From Peronospora farinosa (taxonomy: Eukaryota; Oomycota; Peronosporomycetes; Peronosporales; Peronosporaceae): DNA of 64,000 bases. Every line of letters starts with the position of its first letter. Position 1 is the first letter of the stretch. The stretch is taken from the NCBI GenBank assembly GCA_947646735.1, contig CANTFK010000765.1, forward strand, positions 62,001 to 126,000, given 5' to 3'. The notes below the pieces were generated by a model that saw only the letters and a list, made by a program, of their open reading frames with translations, was not told where the DNA came from and made no database searches. Shown piece by piece: positions 55,912 to 64,000 of the stretch. Position numbers and translations under genes: made by a program.

Positions 55912-56788
55912 ATGAACGCGACACGGCCGATCCCGATTGGAACAAGCGGTAGCCAACGTGGCTCCCCCGTAACGAGAAGTTTGAACGGTGTTGCAATGGT
56001 GTCACATTCCCTACCAGCAGACATGCATCACGTTCATCTCTCACGTTTTATAACAAATTCAAATAGCATAAGATCCAATGGATTAGAACCACCTGGAGCA
56101 CCACTAGTGGGTTCAATGCCTGAACCAAATTTTCTACGGTTTGAAAGCATGCCTGACTTGGCACTGGGTCCACCTGCTGAGATGATTGAAGAGGATTCAC
56201 CACCCCAGCGTGTACCATCTGTGGTTCAGGTACATTTTAAATCAATATTTTAAGCTGGATTTTAAGCTGGATTATTTTAATGTGGGTTTTTTCTAGTTTG
56301 CGAGTTCATGTCCCGGGAATATTGGGTTTTTTAGAAGTAACATGACAAGAAGTTCCTGGAGACCGACATTGGAACCACATCCAGCTGAACACGATGATTT
56401 TGATTTGTCCAAAAGTCCAGCACTTGCTATGATGTCGGCCATGAGAGAGAGAATGTCATGGGGAGGATTAAGTGAAGAGACTACACTACAATCGGGAAAC
56501 GGCTTGTCAGACGACGGGTTGTTGAGCTCACGAACACAACCAGTAAGACATTATTATGCCTCGGACGAGTCATCAAGTTATGCAGTAAGTGCTGAACTAC
56601 TGGAAAGACTCAGTATCACGTCGGAGGAAGAAAGAGAGAGTACAGAGGAACGACACGAGCGCTATCGGATGCCAGAGTACAATTCTCAAATGTCAGGAAA
56701 TCAGAGACGAAGACCCGAGCGACGTGGGTCAAGTGGCAATGTGTCGGATACTGGTGACACAGGCATTTTTGAATTTGATGACCAATAG
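55912..56788 (+). CDS. Low-complexity two-exon protein, function not recognised
   Basis: Exons 55912-56229 and 56297-56788 with a 67-nt intron (GTACAT...TTTTTTCTAG) give 269 aa; this acceptor is chosen because it restores the frame ('FASSCPGNIGFFRSN'). The protein is rich in Ser, Pro, Glu and Arg, with no membrane segment. A block 'DLSKSPALAMMSAMRERMSW' may form a helix, and the C-terminus 'SDTGDTGIFEFDDQ' is acidic. Ser/Arg spacing suggests phosphorylation sites. Homologs, if any, would be needed to name it. Divergent from the kinase. Confidence 0.7.
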
Positions 56789-56789
56789 A

Positions 56790-57400
56790 CTCGACAGGTA
56801 GTGTGTGTGGTAACTCAATGAGGAATCGCACAACAAGTACATGTAACAAGCAGTTTGAAGCAGGTATCGAAGGAGAAGAAAGATGAAGAAATCTTAATCA
56901 ATACCGTTGAGACTCACAAATTCTATATTAACCAGGAATTGTAGACGATTCTATTGCAGCAATACCAGCAATTGTTTTTTTTACCTCGCTCGCAATTGCA
57001 AGCTACTTTTTCTCATGGATGTTAATGGTCTGCATATACTCGTCTGGCACTTTTGCTGCCGTGTTTTTTTTCTCATTGTGACAAATTTTACAAATAACAA
57101 TCAATGGATTTTCTGACTCCTATGAAGTTATGGGTTGTTTTCTTCTAATATATAAGTTACAAGATAATATGTGATTTCACAGTCTATCTGACGTTGTTTT
57201 TGAATGTAGACATGATGATATATCAGCGGATTCCAATTTATGAAACTACCACACCACTCCAACATGATTTTTAGAAGGAGAGGCGACATCATTTTTGAAA
57301 TAAAATGTACATAGTAAGAAGAGCGAACAGGGTTCCGATTCCATCTCTTTAATTAGTTCAAACGTCACTTTCCATTTATACCCATTGGACCCCAATTTAA
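56790..57400. other. Intergenic region
   Basis: AT-rich with short frames only; the 57300-57400 part should hold the promoter of the IQM-like gene. Confidence 0.5.
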
Positions 57401-57401
57401 G

Positions 57402-58364
57402 ATGATTGTGGATGCAGAGACCGAATTATTACATTTGCAATTGCCATTTGTCACGTTAAATTCGATTGAACTTGTTCAGCGCACCAAAACATTTCAAGAA
57501 CCTCATGTGAAGAACATTCAGGCAATCGACCGTTGGCGACAAGTTCGATCTCGAATGAAACAATTAACACGTGGTTTAAAGCGTTGTCAAATGCAAACGA
57601 TTGAGGGAGAGAAGATCGATGCGACATGTCGAGCTTCGATTTTACACAAAGATTTCTGGCTCGAAGCTTTGGATACACAACACCGGTATGGGTTTAATCT
57701 ACGAGCATTTCATAAAGTATGGAAGCATGAAATGGCAGAGGGACTCGACGTGTGTGGGACTGCAGATGCTTCTTTTTTTCATTGGCTTGATTATGGCAAT
57801 GGAAAGAATGTGGAGCTACCAGAATGTAGTCAGCACGACTTACGTTCGACTCTTGTTGAATATTGCAATGCCGAACAGCGTAAACACTATGAGATTAAAT
57901 TTGTATCACATGAAGAAGAGAAGAATGTGGTGAGGGTGCAGTATGTGGCTTCAGGACATTTAGTGCACACAGATGAACACAGCAAATGGATTTTTGTCTT
58001 GGGTCTCTCTGGTCAAATGTATCTCGGTCGCAAACGCAAGGGACGGTTCCACCACTCGAGCTTCGTAACGGGTGCTCCAATTTTTGCAGCTGGCAAGATC
58101 GTCATTAAAAACGGTGTCATTGTCGCCGTCGAGCCACATAGTGGCCACTTTAAACCCCGATTAGGGAACCTCCTGGCTCTTTGCTTTATGTTGGCAAAGC
58201 ATGGTGTTGACATTGACAAGATTGCCTTTGTTAAGCCAAAAAAGTGGACCTGTGCATGGCCCTTTCCATCACAACCGGACCTCGAGCTTGAAGACTTTGG
58301 TGCCTTAGACACGGAATACGGCGATTCAGACGAGTCGCAGATACTGATGTCATCAGTAGAATAA
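57402..58364 (+). CDS. IQM-like calmodulin-binding family protein
   Basis: Single exon, 320 aa. It matches the plant IQM (IQ-motif containing) layout: an N-terminal helical basic segment ('IDRWRQVRSRMKQLTRGLKR') and a conserved body with 'LDTQHRYGFNLRAFHKVW', 'FFHWLDYGNGKNVELPEC', 'KWIFVLGLSGQMYLGRKRKG', 'FHHSSFVTGAPIFAAGKIVI' and 'VIVAVEPHSGHFKP'. A strict IQXXXRGXXXR motif is not present; a basic amphipathic helix sits where it would be, so calcium-independent calmodulin binding is uncertain. Plant IQMs act in signalling and some bind catalase. It converges on RRP8 with only 58 bp between the stop codons. Confidence 0.8.
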   Translation: MIVDAETELLHLQLPFVTLNSIELVQRTKTFQEPHVKNIQAIDRWRQVRSRMKQLTRGLKRCQMQTIEGEKIDATCRASILHKDFWLEALDTQHRYGFNLRAFHKVWKHEMAEGLDVCGTADASFFHWLDYGNGKNVELPECSQHDLRSTLVEYCNAEQRKHYEIKFVSHEEEKNVVRVQYVASGHLVHTDEHSKWIFVLGLSGQMYLGRKRKGRFHHSSFVTGAPIFAAGKIVIKNGVIVAVEPHSGHFKPRLGNLLALCFMLAKHGVDIDKIAFVKPKKWTCAWPFPSQPDLELEDFGALDTEYGDSDESQILMSSVE

Positions 58365-58422
58365 GGCCATGTAGCTTCTTGCGTTCGTATTTATCACAGT
58401 TTAGCACCGTTTGTTACAGCTT

Positions 58423-59430
58423 CTACCGTCGTTTGTATTCGCAAGCTTTGAATTCAATTGGCCTTACGTTCTGCGATTTGCGCGATGACTTGACAAAATC
58501 AAAGAGCACAAACATCTTGTTGCGCTCGTCCTTGTGTTTGCAATCAAAGCCCATTTTGCGCAGCGTCTGCACGAATCCATCAATCCCGCCAAGCGTCTCA
58601 CTCTCAAAGCGGCTCTTGACCTCGGCAACCATCAATATGCCTCCAGGCTTGAGCACACGATGTACTTCACGTATATACTCGCGTACACTTGTCCCCATAA
58701 GCGCTAAACAGTACACGCCAATGTCGACGCTGCTATCTTTTAAGGGCACCTGCATTTCAAACAACAGCATGACCATCATCATCAACAGTATAATTGTACC
58801 AGTCCTTATAACCTCTTCAACTTACATCAGCAATATTGCACGCTGTCACATGTGGTTTACAAGATACTAAATCGAACGAGTGCACCTTGTTCGGCACACT
58901 TTCTGACAACCTTGCATCTCCACAGCCGAAATCTGCCACAACTGCCTTCGGATAACGTCTTCAATGTTTACAAACAATCAAATTTGACATTAGTAATCGT
59001 TAACTTCCCACCATATTACACAATTGTACAAGACAGCAACATACTTGACGTAATCAATGAAATTGTCAAGGGGATTGGTCGGCCACTTGTCTGCCATCTC
59101 TCGAAAGCCTTGATGATATACGTCAAAAAGCTCTGGATCGTCCTGGAACGTAGAGAAAGCATCGTCTCCTGTAGTTGTATACAGCTGTTCGTTGAGCATA
59201 CGGAACTTTCCGCCGTCAATTTTGCGTCGCATCTCAGCAAGACGCTCAGCAGGTGTCAAAACTTTGGATTTTCTCTTCAGATGCTTTTTTCCATTGGTCT
59301 GTTGTTGACTTTGCGTTGATCTTGGTGTGATGATAATGTGCTGCGTCTTATTTTTCAAATGAACTTTTTTATTGTTTCTGGAAGAGGGTACTTGGCCTTT
59401 TGCACCGCCTTTGCGACTCTTCTTCCCCAT
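58423..59430 (-). CDS. RRP8: rRNA-processing methyltransferase RRP8
   Basis: RRP8 is the nucleolar SAM-dependent enzyme that methylates N1 of an adenine in 25S/28S rRNA. Exons 59430-59045, 58958-58826 and 58749-58423, with introns of 86 and 76 nt, give 281 aa. The N-terminal 60 residues are very basic (MGKKSRKGGAKG, 'HLKRKSKVLTPAERLAEMR'), a nucleolar-type tail. 'FRMLNEQLYTT' and 'YHQGFREMADKWPTNPLD' are the family's substrate-side blocks. The methyltransferase core has 'VVADFGCGDARLSESV', then 'CNIADVPLKDSSVDIGVYCL' and 'LKPGGILMVAEVKSRFE'. All SAM-site motifs are present. Splice sites keep the frame. Confidence 0.93.
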
Positions 59431-60050
59431 TAATTAAGACCTTCAAATATTGGACGAGAACAGCTTTAAAATTGTCCGAAATTAAGATGAAGAATACGTA
59501 ATACGCTTAATTTTGGGCGCTCTAGACTAAATAGATTTTTTCTGCTGACTTCTATGGTCAAATTTGTGTAGATACTGTATAGTGAAAATTCGGTGCTACC
59601 GGTATACCGTAGGAATTGTGGCATTTCGTAGCAACTTTTGCATACAGTACAGCTCGGATTTTTGTCCGGTTCTCGGTGAAAAACGCATGCTGGGTGCAGT
59701 ATATGTAGTAACTAACCGACCAATAATCCGAGCTATTTTTTTCAGTCATGAGGTAGATGCCCTTGTGTGTGAGCTACAATGGTGAGAGTATTAAGCCGAT
59801 AAACATACTTTTGAATAGCGAGAGCCTAAGCGTCAGCTAGAAGGAATGAAACAGCTATGATCATGGAGAAGCTAGGGTTTTTAGTGGAAGTAGCGCTGTG
59901 AAAATCAATTGGAGGTTGACCTCGTGTCGAGCACAAATACTATGTCACAGGTAGTAGTCATTGCCGAAAGAATAAGAGCATTGCAATTGATTGCACTATG
60001 CATCGTCTGTTAGAAATGCCTGCTTAGAAACGTCTTGTCAGTCATTGTTA
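59431..60050. other. Intergenic region before the Copia element
   Basis: RRP8 upstream sequence and unassigned bases; open frames are short and on both strands. Confidence 0.5.
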
Positions 60051-60438
60051 TGTTACAGGTTCAACAGGTATAACATGTGACGGTGACACCTGATTGGTCA
60101 AAGTCACACATATCTTAACATGTGGTGAGACGAGGCTACGATGGTGACAGATGGTGAGACAAGGCTACGATGGTGACAGATGGTGAGACAAGGCTACGAT
60201 GGTGACAGGTGTCGTGACAGGCGTTACGATAAGATCGGACCAGGTGATGGAACGAGGTGGCGACATGACCGTTGAGCGACATGACGACGACGTAGAAGAC
60301 GGACGCAAACATGTTATGGTCAAGTTGCAGTGCATGTTGTATTATAGTGTTAGCGAACGAAGATAACATTCTAATACATTCACTTTTACTTCTACCTCTA
60401 CGTGCACAAGTGCACCACTACTTCACTCCACTCTTACA
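60051..60438 (+). repeat. 5' LTR of Copia element
   Basis: About 388 bp from TGTTACAGG to CTCTTACA, bounded by the short inverted ends TGT/ACA and followed directly by the primer site. The left boundary is inferred because the 3' LTR lies outside the window. It holds three 29-bp tandem units at 60123-60209. Confidence 0.6.
60123..60209 (+). repeat. 29-bp tandem repeat in LTR
   Basis: Three nearly identical units of TGGTGAGACAAGGCTACGAT plus nine more bases (one G/A difference in the first). Such repeats in LTR U3 regions often carry promoter or enhancer sites; none is identified here. Confidence 0.9.
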
Positions 60439-60451
60439 GGTTATGAGCCCA
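60439..60451 (+). promoter_or_regulatory. Primer binding site, half-tRNA initiator Met type
   Basis: GGTTATGAGCCCA directly after the LTR is complementary to the anticodon stem-loop of eukaryotic initiator tRNA-Met (GGGCTCATAACC), the same kind of site as in Drosophila copia, which is primed by a tRNA cut in the anticodon loop. It overlaps the gag ATG at 60443. Confidence 0.65.
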
Positions 60452-61786
60452 ACGGAACGTGTTGTGGGCAAGCCCAAACAGGCTATGCCTAACGTGGCAG
60501 TCGGCGACCCTAATCGGGTTAACGACGACCACCTCGAAGAAAAGTCGGCAGTGCCTGATGCGGCACTGGGCAAGGTGCTTGCCATGCTCGGAGACCTATC
60601 TGATCGGCTGAATTGGATGGAGGTCTCCCAGAAGGAGCATGCCGGTGGACACCGGAAGGACTCTGCGGAGTCAAGCGTCTTTGGTTCGGCTCTGGGAGCG
60701 GGTGGAGGGATAAACATCCAGGCTTTGGAACTTACCCCTCCCCGGAAGAGGTCACCGAACGACGTGTCGCCGGCTACGTACTTTGGAGCCAGGCGACACT
60801 ACGAAGCTGATGATGCAAATCATCGAGCAGGCCATGTTGAAGCAGACCGCAACATGGGACAAGCGCCGGAACCTGCACATTTTATGGCAGGGGTGCCAGG
60901 CTATTACCCCAGCGCGGGTATGCCGAACGTGATGCATGCCAACCTGGGACAACAGGTTGTGGGGATGCCAGACGCGCAACATCGGAAGCTTGCACTACAA
61001 CCTTTTGATGGGAAGGAACTATACCATGGCCTTGGTAGTGGTTTCCTCGGATGGGGCAAGGAATTTGTGCGTCAAGTTGGTTTTGCCGAGCGTGCGTGTG
61101 GATTCACGTGGTCGGAAGACATCAAGGTGGATGTCTTAGGACAACACCTGGCCGGCAAGGCGCAGACGTATTACCGTCGGCAGGTGGAGACTTGGTGGTC
61201 TGAAAGCCAAACCTTGGAGCATGCTATGCAAAGGTTGCTTCAGACTTTCAACACCAAGATATCACCTGCCCAGAGCATAAAATTGTTCACGGCGCCAAAG
61301 GCAACTCACAGAAGTTGGACGGACCACTTTTTATACCTGACGGCCGTGAGTGATGCATGCGGAGGGGCGGACAACCTGGTGCTTGACAACATCGTCCACT
61401 ATGCAGACCCGCTTATGCGTACGACCATGTTGTCCAGGTTGGATATGCATCGTAACGACCCCTTACGTCAAGCTGAAGAAGTGGCTCAATTCGCGCAGTC
61501 GACGGAGATCGACACTCATGCAAAGAATTTTGGGCGCGATGTGGTAAACGCTGTCGAAACAAGGAAGGAACCGAAGGAAAGGGTCAAGGCTAAGGTAAAA
61601 TCAACCTTCGGTGAAGGTGACCAGCGCACGTGTTACAAGTGCGGGGAAGTCGGACACATCAGGTCGATGTGCCCGCAACTGAAGAAGAAGATACCAAGGG
61701 CAAGCTTTACCTTTGCAATTGGCAATGGTGAAATATTCAAGACAACAATTGGATCCTTGACAGTGGGTCCAGTAGACATTTGGTAA
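60443..61786 (+). CDS. Copia gag
   Basis: The ATG at 60443 (MSPTERVVGKPKQAMPN) overlaps the primer site. 447 codons: a disordered N-terminus, the gag core ('LALQPFDGKELYHGLGSGFL', 'YYRRQVETWWSESQTLEHAM', 'AQSIKLFTAPKATHRSWTDH') and one zinc knuckle CYKCGEVGHIRSMC (CX2CX4HX4C) near residue 400. The frame ends at TAA 61784, after protease coding has already begun in another frame at about 61731. Gag packages the RNA. The gag frame shows no stop. Confidence 0.85.
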   Translation: MSPTERVVGKPKQAMPNVAVGDPNRVNDDHLEEKSAVPDAALGKVLAMLGDLSDRLNWMEVSQKEHAGGHRKDSAESSVFGSALGAGGGINIQALELTPPRKRSPNDVSPATYFGARRHYEADDANHRAGHVEADRNMGQAPEPAHFMAGVPGYYPSAGMPNVMHANLGQQVVGMPDAQHRKLALQPFDGKELYHGLGSGFLGWGKEFVRQVGFAERACGFTWSEDIKVDVLGQHLAGKAQTYYRRQVETWWSESQTLEHAMQRLLQTFNTKISPAQSIKLFTAPKATHRSWTDHFLYLTAVSDACGGADNLVLDNIVHYADPLMRTTMLSRLDMHRNDPLRQAEEVAQFAQSTEIDTHAKNFGRDVVNAVETRKEPKERVKAKVKSTFGEGDQRTCYKCGEVGHIRSMCPQLKKKIPRASFTFAIGNGEIFKTTIGSLTVGPVDIW

Positions 61787-64000
61787 ACGATTTAAGTCTG
61801 CTGGTTAATCCGAAAGACTGTCAGAGTGAATGTTTGACGGCAGCCACTGATGGAGGCGTGCTGAGAATCACCATGCAAGGAAGTGTCGACATTGAAGTTG
61901 TCGCACTGGGAGTTGTGAACACCATTCGGCTCCTCGATGTTCAGTATGCTGCAAACCTCGAGCGAAATATCATATCATATGGTAAGCTCGAGGCTAAAGG
62001 ATGTATACTCGAATATCGAGGAGGGAGGCGTGTGTTGACCTCTGGGGTCGGAGGTGCACCGGTAATGGATGTTGAATGCAACAACAATGTGTTTGTTGTC
62101 ACGGTGATGAGACCCGGTAACACCGTTTCAAGCACATCACGGGAAGCGATGACGGCTGTACTTAATTCACCTGAATATGAATCCGATTCGGATGTTCAGA
62201 GTGGTACCTTGATGCACTTTCATCGCCGGTTGGGTCATCTCTGTTTCGATACTATCATCAAGATGGCCAGAGACCCGGGGTCGGCTATTAAGCTGACTGA
62301 CCTGACACGCATGAATTGCCTGGCGTGTGCTAAAGGAAAACAAGTCAAGAAAGCACAGTCGAAAAAGGACACGGGCATGAACTCACCTATCGACGTGATA
62401 GGTGGAGTGAAAAGCTCTGATCTCAAGGGACCGATAACCCCACGAGACCGACTGTGAAATCGTTACCTAGTCAATTTTATTGACCACCGATCAAATTATT
62501 GCCGTGTGTTTCTGGCCAAGTCTAAAGATATTGCTGATATTGCTGCACTCAAGTTCAAGCAGTTCCTTGTGAGTTTCGAACGAGAATTTAATTGCAAGAT
62601 CCACGTGCTACGCACGGACGGAGGTGGCGAATACAAGACATTGGATGTGTTTTGCAAAGGGACTGGCGTATCACGTCAAGTGAGCGAAGCCAGAAACCAA
62701 GCCAGTAATGGTAAGGCTGAACGGATGCATCGTACTATTATGAATATGGTAAGAAGCATGGTGTTCGCCTCGAACCTACCCCTTTCTCACTGGGGTGATG
62801 CTGCTGAGTACGCGACTTACATACTCAACCGGAGCCGAACCAAGTCGAATCCTGGTGGTGTATCCCCAATGGAATTTTTGACGAAGAAAGTGCCTATGCT
62901 GAATGACATCGTGGTGTTCGGTTCTGCATGCACGGTTCATGTCCATACAAAAAACAAGTCACTTGGAGAGCGTGGGAAGGCAGGCATAATAATTGGAAAA
63001 AGTGGCGAGACGAAGGGTTACAAAGTGTACATCCCCAAGGACAAGGTGGTTGTGGTAACACAACATGTGCAAAACATTGAAACACTGTCGGATGAGCAAA
63101 ATGAACAAGTCAAGTCCCACTTGAAGAGAGTCGACCATCAGGAGGAGTCACCCAATGATGATCAACCGGATGTTCAAGTGCAATCAAGCGTCAAAAAACG
63201 GGTCACGAAAGGACTCAAGGGTCGAAAATCCGGATGGACGAGAGAGCGACATGGTACAAGGTCAACCAGCAAGCAACAGGTTGAAGAGCCTTCGAATAAA
63301 GGTCCTGCTGAAAAACAAGATGTGGTAAATGTAATTATAATGCAAGACCCCAAGCACTATGGAGAAGCAGTCAAGAGCAAGCAACATCAAGAGTGGAAGA
63401 TCGCCATGACCGAAGAACTGGACGCGTTAAAGGCGAACGATGTCTGGACGATCGTTGCACCACCCAAGGATGCGCACGTTCTCCACAACAAGTGGGTGTA
63501 CAAGACCAAAACCGATGCGAACGGGGACATAGAGCGGTACAAGGCTCGTCTGGTCGTCTGTGGAAACGAACAAGTCTTTGGAGTAGACTACAACCTCACT
63601 TTTGCAGCGGTGATGGACTTGAGCACGGTGAAGATGATCTTGATGCTATCAAGACGTTGGAAGGTACCAGCTCGACATGGTGATGTGCCGAATGCATACG
63701 TCAAGGCAGAATTCATCGCGGCGTCTCAAGCCGGACGCGAGCTACTGGGGATGAAGGCACTGTTCGACGAATTGAAGTTGAACGTGATCAAGCCGATGCC
63801 GATGTGGATAGACAATCAAGCGGCTATCAAGCAGATAGAGTCGGAGAAGAGCACGTCAAGCGCCAAGCACGTGGACATCAGGTTCAAGTTCATCTGCAAC
63901 TACGCGAAAGATGGGATCGTGGCTCCAAGATTTGTCAAGTCCCAAGACATGATGGCCGATATCTTGACGAAGTCATTGCCGGCGCCAAGAATGGAAGAGC
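61731..64000 (+). pseudogene. Copia pol with internal deletion, runs off window
   Basis: The pol frame opens after a TGA at about 61727. It shows the aspartic protease site 'WILDSGSSRHLV', the pre-integrase zinc block ('HFHRRLGHLCFD', 'NCLACAKGK'), and integrase with its D-D-E region ('NFIDHRSNYCRVFLAK', 'RTDGGGEYK', 'NQASNGKAERMHRT'), all in one frame except for a TGA at 62455. RT begins ('LHNKWVYKTKTDANGD', 'NEQVFGVDYNLTFAAVMD', ARHGDVPNAYVKA) and then jumps in frame at about 63707 to RNase H ('EFIAASQAGRELLGMK', 'SAKHVDIRFKFICNYA', 'MMADILTKSLPAPR'). The YVDD catalytic block and the RT thumb are missing. It lacks polymerase activity, so movement would need help in trans. Confidence 0.85.

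Overview
The window looks like nuclear DNA of an oomycete, most likely a downy mildew or other Peronosporaceae. This is an inference: short GT-AG introns (67-108 nt) in compact genes, single-exon plant-like families (IQM, TOM1/THH1), a stand-alone TrpB, a multi-membrane-span TKL kinase, and dense Copia, chromodomain-Gypsy, hAT, pogo and LINE debris. No species is claimed.

Layout. 1-11.8 kb is repeat wreckage: Copia pol relics (one with an internal inversion), a pogo transposase relic with its own introns, a hAT relic, solo LTRs and foldback repeats. 11.8-17.2 kb is a small gene island on the minus strand: an unrecognised membrane protein and a complete four-exon SMC1. 17.4-35.4 kb is nested retrotransposons. 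It includes a 3.5-kb chromodomain-Gypsy derivative (20413-23947) with matching 5-bp target-site duplications, inserted in a decayed CPSF3 (CPSF73) copy, then a Copia relic and a nested inverted repeat spanning 29.8-35.4 kb. 35.7-59.4 kb is the main gene island: an unrecognised four-exon protein, a YVH1-type zinc domain without its phosphatase, AIP1/WDR1, tryptophan synthase beta, a TOM1/THH1 membrane protein, a two-PH-domain protein, a membrane-anchored TKL kinase, an unrecognised low-complexity protein, an IQM-like protein and RRP8. Two LINE tails interrupt it. 60.05-64 kb is the 5' LTR and body of a Copia element that runs off the window.

The genes are mostly unlinked housekeeping functions (cohesin, actin turnover, tryptophan synthesis, rRNA methylation) plus signalling proteins (PH, TKL kinase, IQM); no operon-like pathway is evident. 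The most unusual signal is in the Gypsy derivative: its internal region is packed with short near-perfect hairpins (8-11 bp stems, 2-8 nt loops) every few tens of bases, on a background where about one would be expected by chance. It also joins Gag directly to a chromodomain with no visible polymerase, and carries a long antisense reading frame across the chromodomain.
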